A DNA stretch of 64,000 bases from Alicyclobacillus shizuokensis NBRC 103103. Its GTDB lineage: Bacteria > Bacillota > Bacilli > Alicyclobacillales > Alicyclobacillaceae. A program made the position numbers and the translations under genes. The stretch lies in assembly GCF_001552255.1 (NCBI RefSeq), contig NZ_BCQV01000026.1:1-64000 (forward strand), in the 5' to 3' direction. The notes beneath the pieces are model-generated. The model was not told the DNA's origin. It saw nothing but the letters and a program-made list of their open reading frames with translations, and did not search any database. Shown one piece after another: positions 21,659-30,403 of this stretch. Within the stretch, counting starts at the first letter, position 1; each line of letters starts with the position of its first letter.

Positions 21659-23341
21659 ATGGTTCCACGCAAGGTCCGGCATTTCAATCGCTATCGAACG
21701 ATTGCGCAGATCCTGGTCCGAAACGGGTTTGCCTGGCTGGTGGCGCGCCTGGGTTTGCACGACGTCCTACGGCTGCCCCGAAAGTGGTTTACTCCCGGTG
21801 ACGAGTCGTCCGCGTCCCAGCCCAGCATGCCGTGGCGGGTGCGCAGGATGCTGGAGGAACTCGGCCCCGCGTTCATCAAGGTGGGTCAGGTGGCGAGCCT
21901 GCGCCGGGACCTGCTGCCGGAGCCGTTGATTCTGGAACTGGAGAAGTTGCAGGATCAGGTGCCGCCGTTTTCCTTCGCGGATGCCAAGGCCATCGTGGAA
22001 GACGAGCTCTCCTGTCCGCTGGAAGACGTGTTTGCCATGTTCGAGGCCGAACCTATCGCGGCCGCCTCCCTGGGTCAGGTGCACCGGGCGGTGCTGCGGA
22101 GCGGCGAGGTGGTGGCGGTCAAGGTACAGCGGCCCGGGGTTCAGCAGCAGGTCCGCGTCGACCTGGAGATTTTGGCCGATCTCGCCTGGCGGGCGGAGCG
22201 GCACCTGAGTGTGGCCAAGCATTACCGCGTCAGCGACATGGTGGAAGAGCTCTCCCGCACCGTTCTGCAGGAATTGGATTACCGCGCGGAAGCCCGCAAC
22301 TGCGAACGCATAGCTCGCGAAAATCGTGGCAACCCGGAGATCTACATTCCCAAGGTGTATTGGCCCTATACCACCTCCCGCGTTCTGGTGATGGAGTACG
22401 TGCAGGGGATAAAGCTCGGTGACGTGGCCAAATTGCGCGAGCAGGGATTCGATTTGTCGGAGTTGGCGGCGCGGGCTTCACGGGCCGTTTTCGAGCAGTT
22501 GCTGATTCGCGGCTTCTTCCATGCCGATCCGCACCCCGGTAATCTGGCGGCGCTGCCGGACGGGCGCATTCTGTTTCTGGACTTTGGCATGGTTGGCCGA
22601 TTGACGCCGGAGATGCGGGATCACCTGACTTCGCTCGTTATCGCGCTGATGCGCCGCAACACCGACCAGATTGTGCGGGCACTCACGCGCATGGGGGTGG
22701 TGCCGCCGGATGTCGACATGGCGAAGGTGCGCCGCGACATTGACGACCTGCGGGAAAAATACTACGACGTCCCCTTGGCGGAGGTCTCCTTGGGCGAGTC
22801 CGTCAAGGACATCTTCACCGTGGCGTACAAGCACCGCATCGAAATCCCGCCCGATCTCACCTTGGTCGGCAAGACGCTCCTGACCATCGAAGGGGTGGTG
22901 GAGAATCTGGATGAAGGGTTCCGCATCATGGATATTGCGGAACCGTTTGGTCGCCGGCTGCTGTGGGAGAAGGCGAACCCGGCGACGGCCGCGCGACGGT
23001 TGCTGCACGGCGCAGAAGTGCTGTCCGAGTTGACCGTTGAGCTGCCGCGCGTTCTCCAGGATGTACTCCGGCAGCTGCGGCGCGGTCCGGTCGAATTCAA
23101 CCTGCGCGTGCCCGAATTGGAACAGGTGTTGCGCAATCTTGACAGGATTGGCAATCGACTCTCGTTCAGCCTGATGGTTCTGGCTATCAGCATCCTGGTG
23201 GCGGCCTGGATGGTTGCGTGCTCGCTGACCGATCCGAAGCTCCCCGTACTCGGGTTGCCTGCCACGGACGTGGGTCTCTTTCTGATTTTCGCCATGCTGG
23301 TTTGGCTCATCTGGTCCATCTTCAGGTCCGGGCGGTTTTGA
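21659..23341 (+). CDS. ABC1/UbiB-family atypical kinase
   Basis: About 560 aa from the ATG at 21659 (GAGGAGGGAG upstream). Contains the ABC1 hallmarks: the KxGQ motif in FIKVGQVASLRRDLLP near 75, the Ala-rich loop PIAAASLGQVHRAVL near 125, the ATP lysine in VVAVKVQRPGV, GFFHADPHPGNL near 285 and the metal-binding LDFGMVGRL near 310. Two C-terminal hydrophobic segments (about 505-555) anchor it in the membrane. UbiB/COQ8 relatives support isoprenoid-quinone synthesis; no quinone genes are adjacent, so the role here is inference. Confidence 0.92.
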   Translation: MVPRKVRHFNRYRTIAQILVRNGFAWLVARLGLHDVLRLPRKWFTPGDESSASQPSMPWRVRRMLEELGPAFIKVGQVASLRRDLLPEPLILELEKLQDQVPPFSFADAKAIVEDELSCPLEDVFAMFEAEPIAAASLGQVHRAVLRSGEVVAVKVQRPGVQQQVRVDLEILADLAWRAERHLSVAKHYRVSDMVEELSRTVLQELDYRAEARNCERIARENRGNPEIYIPKVYWPYTTSRVLVMEYVQGIKLGDVAKLREQGFDLSELAARASRAVFEQLLIRGFFHADPHPGNLAALPDGRILFLDFGMVGRLTPEMRDHLTSLVIALMRRNTDQIVRALTRMGVVPPDVDMAKVRRDIDDLREKYYDVPLAEVSLGESVKDIFTVAYKHRIEIPPDLTLVGKTLLTIEGVVENLDEGFRIMDIAEPFGRRLLWEKANPATAARRLLHGAEVLSELTVELPRVLQDVLRQLRRGPVEFNLRVPELEQVLRNLDRIGNRLSFSLMVLAISILVAAWMVACSLTDPKLPVLGLPATDVGLFLIFAMLVWLIWSIFRSGRF

Positions 23342-23401
23342 CACGCCGATGGTGACCGGGACCGCACGGCACCAGTCGGCTCCGCTTCCGTCACATCGGC
23401 G

Positions 23402-24235
23402 CTATCTTTGCACCGCCTCGGCGGGGGGTGTGGCCATCACCTCATCCAGCCACTTGACCATTTCTGTGAACACCAGCTCGCGCTCCGGTTCATTGAACAA
23501 CTCGTGATAGCACGCCTCGAACAAGAGAAATCGCTTGCTGGGGGCCTGCAGCTGGTCGGCAAAGCGCCGGGACGCCTCCGGTGAGACAAGTTTGTCCGCA
23601 CCCGCCTGGAGAATCAGGACTGGTATGGAAAAGCGGCTGGGGTGGGCGGTCGCGGCCGCCATGGCGCGCTGCAGTTCCATGAACCAGCGTACGCTGACGG
23701 TCTGCACCAGCAGCGGGTCGTTGGCGTAGGCGTGGACCACTTCCGCAGAGCGGCTGATGGAATCGGCCTGAATGCCGTTGGGTTGCTGCAGGCGGGGCCA
23801 GACCCGGTCCAACACGGTGGCCATGCGCGCCTTGAAGCGTGGTACGGTCATGGACAGCTGCAGGCAGGGGGAGGACAGGACGGCGGCGCGCAGGTTGCGC
23901 TGCGCTTGCGGGCGCGTTTGCAGGTAGCGCACCACGATCAGACCGCCCATGCTGTGACCAAACAGGATGTGAGGGATGTTGGGGTACAGTTCGTCCGCTC
24001 GGCGGACGAGCCTGTCGACCACGTGCAGGTATTGTTCGAAGGAGTCGATGTGTCCGCGGCGGCCGCCGGATCGGCCCAAGCCCGGTAAGTCGGTGCCGAG
24101 GACGGCGTATCGTCGCCGTTGCCATTGTGAAGCCAACCACTCATAGCGGCCGCAGTGTTCGCCGGCTCCATGCACCAGCAGTACCACGGCACGTGCGCCG
24201 TGCGTCGGCCAATGCCAGTCTTTCAGTTTTACCAT
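23402..24235 (-). CDS. Alpha/beta hydrolase, monoacylglycerol-lipase-like
   Basis: About 277 aa from the ATG at 24235 (GAGGAA 10 bases upstream). Serine hydrolase fold: oxyanion region VVLLVHGAGEHCGRYEWLA near 20, nucleophile elbow LFGHSMGGLI (GHSMG) near 96, catalytic Asp likely in LILQAGADKLVS near 215 and His in FEACYHELFNEPE near 245. The HGxGEHxGRY pattern and GHSMGG fit the monoglyceride lipase/lysophospholipase group (hydrolase_4). No signal peptide. Convergent with the UbiB gene. Confidence 0.9.
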   Translation of the reverse strand: MVKLKDWHWPTHGARAVVLLVHGAGEHCGRYEWLASQWQRRRYAVLGTDLPGLGRSGGRRGHIDSFEQYLHVVDRLVRRADELYPNIPHILFGHSMGGLIVVRYLQTRPQAQRNLRAAVLSSPCLQLSMTVPRFKARMATVLDRVWPRLQQPNGIQADSISRSAEVVHAYANDPLLVQTVSVRWFMELQRAMAAATAHPSRFSIPVLILQAGADKLVSPEASRRFADQLQAPSKRFLLFEACYHELFNEPERELVFTEMVKWLDEVMATPPAEAVQR

Positions 24236-24459
24236 TCCACCCGTTCCTCGCTTATCTGGACGGCGGCAGCCAGGGAAGGTATCCCATCCGCCGTTCGTCA
24301 AGATCCGTTTATAGGTATTATACGACTTTATAGATAGATGTCATGCAGTTTGCTCCGCATGGAGGTGGGGTCGCTGTGTGCAGCGGACGGCCGACGCAGC
24401 AGGTTGTGGTACACTGGCGAGAGATTTAATCGCAGCCGAGACGAACGGGGAGACAACAG

Positions 24460-25848
24460 ATGGGATTGGAAACGGGACAACGGTATACGACACGGGAAGC
24501 CATCTCGCTGATTTACGAATGGTTGAATCGGGCACGCCCGCTCCTGCCAGACGGGCCCGACAGGGTGGTGCGCCACCCGGAGTGGACCGGGCGACTCCTG
24601 GCGGAGTTGGGCAACCCGGATGCGGCGGCGTTCAACGTGGCTGTCACCGGCAGCAAGGGAAAGGGATCCAATGCGATTCTTCTGGCGGCCATCCTCCAGT
24701 GCCTGGGTCTGCGCGTAGGACTGTTTACCAGCCCACACCTGATTGACTTCATGGAGCGGATTCGTTTGGGTGGACAGGTGATGCCGGAAGCGGTGTTTGT
24801 GCACTGGATGACACAGGTGTATGACGAAGCGAGACGGTTGCCTGTACCTCCCAGTCAATACATTGGGCCGGTGGGCCTGTTGGCGTGCGTGGCCGCATTG
24901 TGGTTTGCCGACGAGCAGACGGATGTCAACGTGTTTGAACTCGGGCGCGGGGCGTTGCACGACGATGTGAATCAGGTCCGTCATGAAGGCGCGTTGTTGA
25001 CACCGGTGTTCTTGGAACACGCGCGGGAACTGGGGCCGACGCTGCCCGACGTGGCACGGGAAAAGGCGGGGGTCCTGCGGACCGAGACCCGTTGGCTGGT
25101 CAGTCACCCCCAGTCGGAGACGGTGCAGGCGGTGTTGAACCGGTGTGGGCCGCCGGGGACGGACACCCAGCTGTTGGGCTGCGACTTTTCCGCCAGGGTG
25201 GATTCGCGGCCGGGTGGGGATGAGACAAGGGTGTGGGTGCGTTTCGCCGCCGGGGACGAAACCTGCATCCGCCTGCCGGGGGTTCCCGATTTTCTCGCCC
25301 GCAACGCCGCTGTTGCCGCGGCGGCGGCCAGGCAGGTGGCGAAAGAGCGGTGGGGCCATGAGGCGTTGCTTCCGGACGAGATTGACCTGAGGCGCGTGCG
25401 GCTGCCGGGCCGGATGGAAGTGATAGCCCGGCGTCCGCTGGTGCTGGTGGATGGAACGGTACACCGTGAGACGGCTCTGCACGTCGGCGCATGGGCCGCA
25501 TCGGCTACGCGACGCGGCTCAGCGCGGCGATTTGGGGCCGTGCTCGCCATTCCTGTGGATAAGGATGGTATGGGCGTACTGGGCGCACTCCAGGAGCACG
25601 TGCAGTGGGTGGTATGGACCGGGGCCAGCAATCCGCACCTACGGTTTGATGACCGTTTCTGCCGCGCCGCGCTCGCCCTGGGGATGCGCAGCGAGTGGGT
25701 GCCGGACGTGGCCCAGGCCCTGGACGCGGCGTGGGCTCGCGTCGATCCGGCGGACGGCCTGCTGTTGTTGGGGACCCAGTCCTTTGTGGCTGACGTGATG
25801 CAGCACTTTGCCATCGACACGCGCACCATCTGGCGCCTGGGGGAATGA
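24460..25848 (+). CDS. Divergent FolC-like Mur ligase family protein
   Basis: 462 aa. It resembles folylpolyglutamate synthase but departs from it. The P-loop is VTGSKGKGSNAILLAAIL (family form GTNGKGS), followed by GLFTSPHLIDFMERIRLGG. The region that normally reads GLGGRLDATN reads ELGRGALHDDVNQV, and the C-terminal-domain motif normally DGAHNP reads VLVDGTVHRETA. ATP use and amide-bond formation between an amino acid and a carboxylate are family properties; the folate role is doubtful with these changes. It is followed 61 bases later by a ComA-like gene, with which it probably forms a two-gene operon. Substrate unknown. Confidence 0.75.
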   Translation: MGLETGQRYTTREAISLIYEWLNRARPLLPDGPDRVVRHPEWTGRLLAELGNPDAAAFNVAVTGSKGKGSNAILLAAILQCLGLRVGLFTSPHLIDFMERIRLGGQVMPEAVFVHWMTQVYDEARRLPVPPSQYIGPVGLLACVAALWFADEQTDVNVFELGRGALHDDVNQVRHEGALLTPVFLEHARELGPTLPDVAREKAGVLRTETRWLVSHPQSETVQAVLNRCGPPGTDTQLLGCDFSARVDSRPGGDETRVWVRFAAGDETCIRLPGVPDFLARNAAVAAAAARQVAKERWGHEALLPDEIDLRRVRLPGRMEVIARRPLVLVDGTVHRETALHVGAWAASATRRGSARRFGAVLAIPVDKDGMGVLGALQEHVQWVVWTGASNPHLRFDDRFCRAALALGMRSEWVPDVAQALDAAWARVDPADGLLLLGTQSFVADVMQHFAIDTRTIWRLGE

Positions 25849-25909
25849 CACCTTCCCCCTTCTCCGCCCATATGCTGATGTAGGCAACGGGGCTTCGGGA
25901 GGTGTGGCG

Positions 25910-26833
25910 GTGGACAGTGCACATTGGACGGATTGGATTCGTCAGTCGCTGCGCGAACGAGTTGGGAAACCTCGGATCGCCGGGTTGACCGTGGTGCTTG
26001 ATGATGGGATAACCTCCGCCGGCATGCGCGACTGCTTGCAGGCGGCCGCTGAAGGTATCGATTTCTGGCTGTTGTCGGGATGCCACGCCGTGATGCATTC
26101 GCCCGAATGGGTTATGGATAAGGTGAGTTTGTGCCAAGAGTACGGGGTGCTGGCCTGTCCCAGTGGTCGGGCGTTTGCGGCCGCCTTGAATCAGGACGCT
26201 TTGCCCGCGTACATCCAGTCCGTGGCGGAGGGCGGATTGCGGGCGCTGGTCATGGCGGATGAATCGGAGCGTATGAGCGCGCGCCAGCGCCGGGACGTCG
26301 TTCGCCGTGCACACGCCCTGGGACTGTTGGTGCTGTCGCAGATGCCGCGGCGGGCGGCAAGCGCCAACATGGACACGGTGATCCGCTACCTGCACGGTGA
26401 CCTGCAGGCTGGGGTGGATTACATCTTGCTGCCGCTGCAACTGGGGCCCTGGGGGACCGATGATCTGTGGTGGGGACGGCAAAAACGCCGTCTCACCAAC
26501 ATCCTGGAGGGCGTCGGTCCGTTGCAGAACCGCCTGATTCTGAAAACTCCCTGTCGGCTCTTGCAGTTTCGCCTGCTCACGGAGCTGGGGACGAAGTTGA
26601 ACCTCGGTGACGTGGCCCCTGAATCGGTGATCGTACTGGAAGGGCTCCGGCGCGGCGTGGACCCCGAATGGGTATGGGTGAAGGAGGCCGCCGATGAGCC
26701 AGGGGTAGAACCGACACCATCGCCGGTGGACGCATCATCGCCGAGACCGCGAGCGGACAACGCAGGGCCCGTGATTTGGCTGGACGGCCGCCGTGGGTCG
26801 TCCGGCCGCAGACGCAGGGATGCGCCTTCCTGA
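25910..26833 (+). CDS. ComA-like (phosphosulfolactate synthase family) TIM-barrel protein
   Basis: 307 aa from the GTG at 25910, 7 bases after GGGAGG. Residues about 18-260 follow the order of phosphosulfolactate synthase: KPRIAGLTVVLDDGI at the start, EGIDFWLL, GVLACPSGRAF in the place of the PGGTLFE strand, LGLLVLSQM, AGVDYILLPLQ, and the C-terminal TKLNLGDVAPESVIVLEGLRRG (family form NLANIA..VxxLExLRRG). The conserved KFGWGTS stretch is replaced by LLSGCHA, so the catalytic lysine is missing. The last 50 residues are Pro/Ser/Arg-rich and disordered. It follows the FolC-like gene. Not expected to make phosphosulfolactate; function unknown. Confidence 0.65.
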   Translation: MDSAHWTDWIRQSLRERVGKPRIAGLTVVLDDGITSAGMRDCLQAAAEGIDFWLLSGCHAVMHSPEWVMDKVSLCQEYGVLACPSGRAFAAALNQDALPAYIQSVAEGGLRALVMADESERMSARQRRDVVRRAHALGLLVLSQMPRRAASANMDTVIRYLHGDLQAGVDYILLPLQLGPWGTDDLWWGRQKRRLTNILEGVGPLQNRLILKTPCRLLQFRLLTELGTKLNLGDVAPESVIVLEGLRRGVDPEWVWVKEAADEPGVEPTPSPVDASSPRPRADNAGPVIWLDGRRGSSGRRRRDAPS

Positions 26834-26863
26834 AGGTCGGCTGTTGCGCGAATGTACGGGAGG

Positions 26864-26897
26864 CAGGAGAATTTCTCCTGTCTCTCTTCATTTTTTC
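26864..26897 (+). terminator. Short palindrome with T-rich tail after the ComA-like gene
   Basis: CAGGAGAATTTCTCCTG (26864-26880) is a perfect odd palindrome followed by TCTCTCTTCATTTTTTC. It is compatible with a weak terminator, though the loop is small; it could instead be an operator for the downstream acyl-CoA ligase operon. Confidence 0.4.
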
Positions 26898-27058
26898 GTC
26901 ATAATTCGGGAGAATGGGGTGTATGGTTCACTAAAAGCGCAATCGTTGCCGATGTGAACCTGTGAGGTCGCAGCAACACTTGTTGTCCGCGGGCCGCAGC
27001 CCTGCGGCGGGCGATCTCGCGGTCCGCAATTTGCAGCACCATTCGGAGGTGTGAGTAC

Positions 27059-28693
27059 GTGCAAACATGGTGGTTCCATCATCCGCCTGCCCAGCGGGAA
27101 GTGTACCGCCGCGAAGGCCATTGGCCGGACAAGACCGCGTCCGACTTCCTGGCTGAGGCGGTGCAGCGATTGCCAGACAAGGTCGCGATTTTGGATCCGT
27201 TGCGTCGGTATACGTATCGGGAACTTGCGGACAAGGTCCGCCGCGCCGCGTTCGGCTTGTTGGAAATGGGCATCCGTCCGGGGGATGTCGTGTCCTTCCA
27301 ACTGCCCAATTGGTGCGAGTGGATCATCTTGCATTACGCCTGTTCCCGTATCGGCGCCATATCCAATCCGCTCATCCCCATTTATCGCGGCCGCGAGCTG
27401 GAGGTGATGCTTCGCCAGGCACAGCCAAAGCTTATCGTGGTTCCGAGAGAGTTTCGCGGTTTTGATTACCCAGCCATGCTGCGGGAGGTCGCCGAGCGCG
27501 TGCCGCTCGGGGGCAACGTCCTGGTGGTCGGCAGAAGGCAGCCCGACAGCTGGGAATCGTTCATGGACAGCGCTTTTGAGGAGGGCAGAGACGACGCAGA
27601 CCTGGACGCGTTCCGGCCGTCCCCGGATGATCCCACCGAACTCATCTTCACCTCCGGGACGACGGGCACGCCCAAAGGGGTGATTCACACTCACAACACG
27701 CTGAACGGGCCAATTGTGGCGTGGGCGAAACGGATGCAGGTCGGCGTGGACGACGTGTTCCATATGGCCTCGACCTTCGGGCACCAGACCGGGTTCTTGT
27801 ATGGGGTGCTCCTGCCGACGATGCTCGGGGCGACGGCGGTCTATCAGGACGTGTGGGACCCCGAGGAGTTCGTTCGGTTGGTCGCCGCTCATCGCATCAC
27901 CGTGACCAACGGGGCGACGCCGTTCCTGTACGACTTTATCCACGCCGCGAATCTGCGGGACTACGACGTTTCGTCGCTGCGCATCTGGGGCTGCTACGGT
28001 GCGCCGATTCCCCGTCCGGTTATCCGCCAGGCCTTGGCGGTGGTTCCGAATTGCAAGGTGTTGGCCGGCTGGGGACAGACCGAGAACGCTCTTGTGACCG
28101 TGACCAAACCGGACGATTCGCTCGAGAAGCTGACCACTACCGACGGCATTGTCTTTCCCGGATTGGTGGTACGTGTCGTTCATCGCGACGGCAGCCTCTG
28201 TCCGCCCGGCCAGGAGGGTGACCTGCAGTGCCGTGGGGCCACCCTGTTTGTCGGATACGTAGATCAGCCAGAATTGATGCAGGAGTCGTTTACAGAGGAT
28301 GGCTGGTTTCGGACCGGTGACCGGGCCGTGATGGATGAGGACGGGTACGTCAAGATTACGGGCAGGACAAAAGACATCATCATCCGCGGCGGCGAAAACA
28401 TACCGGTGAGTTACCTTGAGGATGTCCTGCACGAGCATGAGGACGTGCAGGCGGTGGCGTTGGTCGCCAAACCGGATCCACGGTTGCAGGAGAGGGTATG
28501 CGCCTTCATCGTGCAAAAGCCCGGCAGTGAGCCGCTGACGCTCGAGCGTCTGCAGGCGTTCTTGCGCGAAAAGGGGGTGGCGAATCACTACTGGCCGGAA
28601 TTTTTGCGGCTCGTCGAGGAACTGCCACGGACGCCAAGCGGCAAGATTCAAAAATTCAAGCTGCGTGAACAGCTGCTGGCGGAAGGCGATTAG
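27059..28693 (+). CDS. Acyl-CoA synthetase, probably cyclohexanecarboxylate-CoA ligase (AliA-like)
   Basis: 544-aa adenylate-forming enzyme from the GTG at 27059 (GGAGGTG spaced 7). AMP-binding motifs: TELIFTSGTTGTPKGVIHTH near 200, WGQTENALVTVTKP near 345, GWFRTGDRAVMDEDGYVKITGRTKDIIIRGGENI near 420-450 and the C-terminal lysine in TPSGKIQKFKL near 530. It is followed by BadH-like and BadI-like genes, which points to activation of a cyclohexane-type carboxylate to its CoA ester. Medium-chain or aromatic acids remain possible substrates. The 160 bases upstream hold a GC-rich inverted-repeat cluster (about 26985-27035) that may be a structured leader. Confidence 0.8.
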   Translation: MQTWWFHHPPAQREVYRREGHWPDKTASDFLAEAVQRLPDKVAILDPLRRYTYRELADKVRRAAFGLLEMGIRPGDVVSFQLPNWCEWIILHYACSRIGAISNPLIPIYRGRELEVMLRQAQPKLIVVPREFRGFDYPAMLREVAERVPLGGNVLVVGRRQPDSWESFMDSAFEEGRDDADLDAFRPSPDDPTELIFTSGTTGTPKGVIHTHNTLNGPIVAWAKRMQVGVDDVFHMASTFGHQTGFLYGVLLPTMLGATAVYQDVWDPEEFVRLVAAHRITVTNGATPFLYDFIHAANLRDYDVSSLRIWGCYGAPIPRPVIRQALAVVPNCKVLAGWGQTENALVTVTKPDDSLEKLTTTDGIVFPGLVVRVVHRDGSLCPPGQEGDLQCRGATLFVGYVDQPELMQESFTEDGWFRTGDRAVMDEDGYVKITGRTKDIIIRGGENIPVSYLEDVLHEHEDVQAVALVAKPDPRLQERVCAFIVQKPGSEPLTLERLQAFLREKGVANHYWPEFLRLVEELPRTPSGKIQKFKLREQLLAEGD

Positions 28694-28744
28694 CCGGCGC
28701 CAGGGGTGTCTACAACAATGCCAGCAGGGCGGGAGGTGGAGTGG

Positions 28745-29491
28745 ATGGAGCCGAGGGTGGCGGTGGTCACGGGGGCCGGCCAGGGCATCGGTCGAGCCAT
28801 CGCCCTGCGGTTGGCGAAAGCGGGGCTGTGCGTGGTCGCCGCAGACATCCAGGGCGAGTTGGCGGAGGCGACCGCCGCCGAGATCCGGGCGGCGGACGGC
28901 GAGGCCGCCGCGCAGGTGTGCGACGTCTGCCGCACTGCGGACGTGGTGCGCACACGCGACGTGGTCATGGAGCGCTTCGGCCGCTGGGACGTGTTGGTCA
29001 ACAACGCCGGATGGGATAAGGTGGAGCCGTTTGTGGACAGCGACGAACCGACATGGCGGAAGATTCTTGAGGTCAACCTGCTGGGGAGCATCCGCTTTAC
29101 GCAGCAGGCACTGCCCATCATGATGAAGGCCGGGTATGGACGCATCGTCAACATCAGCTCCGACGCGGGCCGCGTTGGCTCCACCGGGGAGGCGGTGTAT
29201 TCCGCGGCCAAGGGCGGCATCATCGCCTTTACCAAGACGATAGCTCGGGAAATGGCGCAGCACGGCGTGACCGCCAACACGGTCTGCCCCGGTCCGACGC
29301 AGACCTCATTGCTCACGCAGATCGCGGCGGGCCATCCGCGCTTGATAGACGCCATGACCAAGTCCGTACCCATGCGGCGGCTTGGGCAGCCGGAGGATGT
29401 GGCCGCGGCGGTGGCCTTTTTAGCCTCGGAGGACGCTGCCTACATCACCGGCCAGACGTTGAGTGTCAGCGGCGGGCTCACCATGTGTTAG
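28745..29491 (+). CDS. SDR dehydrogenase, BadH-like (2-hydroxycyclohexanecarboxyl-CoA dehydrogenase)
   Basis: 248 aa from the ATG at 28745 (GGGAGGTGG about 8 bases upstream). Classical SDR: VVTGAGQGIGRAIALRLAKAG cofactor loop, VLVNNAGWDKVEPFVDSDEPTW near 85, catalytic Ser in VNISSDAGRVGSTGEAVYSAAKGG near 140 with YxxxK (YSAAK) near 155. The strings NNAGWDKVEPFVDS and SDAGRVGS.GEAVYSA are characteristic of BadH of the benzoate/cyclohexanecarboxylate route, which oxidises the 2-hydroxy to the 2-oxo CoA ester with NAD. It lies 51 bases after the ligase. Confidence 0.82.
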   Translation: MEPRVAVVTGAGQGIGRAIALRLAKAGLCVVAADIQGELAEATAAEIRAADGEAAAQVCDVCRTADVVRTRDVVMERFGRWDVLVNNAGWDKVEPFVDSDEPTWRKILEVNLLGSIRFTQQALPIMMKAGYGRIVNISSDAGRVGSTGEAVYSAAKGGIIAFTKTIAREMAQHGVTANTVCPGPTQTSLLTQIAAGHPRLIDAMTKSVPMRRLGQPEDVAAAVAFLASEDAAYITGQTLSVSGGLTMC

Positions 29492-29503
29492 GGGGCGCGG
29501 GAG

Positions 29504-30346
29504 TTGGCTTTTCAGGACATCCTTTACCGTAAAGAGGCGGGCATCGCGACCGTCACCATCAATCGTCCGCACGTGCTCAATGCTTTCCGCTGGCGCACCG
29601 TCGAGGAGATGATTGAGGCGTTGTCGGATGCCTGGGCGGATAGGGAAATTGGGGTGGTGGTGCTGACGGGCGCGGGAGACCGCGCATTTTGCGTCGGCGG
29701 CGACCAGAAGGAGCGCAGCGCTGCCGGTGGCGGCTACGGTGGGCGCAGCCGCAGCGATCTAGGGTTGGACATCGAGGAGGTGCACGCGCTCATTCGCAAC
29801 ATTCCGAAACCGGTGATTGCGGCGGTCAATGGCTACGCCATTGGTGGGGGGCACGTCTTGCATGTGGTATGCGACCTGACGATTGCCTCCGACCAGGCGG
29901 TCTTTGGCCAGGTCGGGCCCAGGGTCGGATCTGTCGATCCGGGCTACGGCACGGCCTATTTAGCCCGTGTCGTGGGCGAGAAGAGGGCGCGTGAGATCTG
30001 GTACTTATGCCGTCGCTACAGCGCTGCCGAGGCGTATGCGATGGGGCTCGTCAACAAGGTGGTCCCGCACGCTGATTTGCTCACCGAAGTGCGGTCCTGG
30101 TGCGAGGAAATCTTGGACAAAAGCCCGACCGCGCTGAAGCTGGCCAAATACTCGTTCAATGCCGACACGGCTCACATCGGCGGCATCGCTCAGCTGGGTA
30201 TGAGCGCGGTCAGTCTCTATTATGGAACTGAGGAGGCGATGGAGGGCAATCGCGCCTTCACGGAGAAAAGAAAGGTGAATTTCCGCCCGTTTCGACGCTG
30301 GCACTCCGTCCATCCTGGCCACGACAATCCCCGGGGCTCTGTGTAA
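29504..30346 (+). CDS. Crotonase-family ring hydrolase, BadI-like (2-ketocyclohexanecarboxyl-CoA hydrolase)
   Basis: 280 aa from a TTG at 29504 preceded by a G-rich ribosome site. Crotonase fold: NRPHVLNAFRWRTVEEM, AGDRAFCVGGDQKER near 62, PVIAAVNGYAIGGGHVLHVVCDLTIASDQAVFGQVGPRVGSVDPGYGTAYLARVVG near 105-155. The GQVGPxxGSVDPGYGTA and REIWYLCRRYS strings match BadI, which opens the six-membered ring to pimelyl-CoA, more closely than MenB, its near relative. With the two genes upstream it forms a short operon. The dehydrogenase and hydratase steps between ligase and BadH are not in this window. Confidence 0.82.
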   Translation: MAFQDILYRKEAGIATVTINRPHVLNAFRWRTVEEMIEALSDAWADREIGVVVLTGAGDRAFCVGGDQKERSAAGGGYGGRSRSDLGLDIEEVHALIRNIPKPVIAAVNGYAIGGGHVLHVVCDLTIASDQAVFGQVGPRVGSVDPGYGTAYLARVVGEKRAREIWYLCRRYSAAEAYAMGLVNKVVPHADLLTEVRSWCEEILDKSPTALKLAKYSFNADTAHIGGIAQLGMSAVSLYYGTEEAMEGNRAFTEKRKVNFRPFRRWHSVHPGHDNPRGSV

Positions 30347-30403
30347 GCCTGCCGCCGCCTGCGCACCCTATGGGCAGCGAGGTGCGACAAAGGCTATGGG
30401 GGC

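Noticed and set aside
26888-29263. Very long antisense open frame (791 codons) opposite the AliA and BadH genes
   Set aside because: The sense strand encodes clear enzymes with motifs; the antisense frame is a GC-bias artefact rich in His, Arg and Gln.
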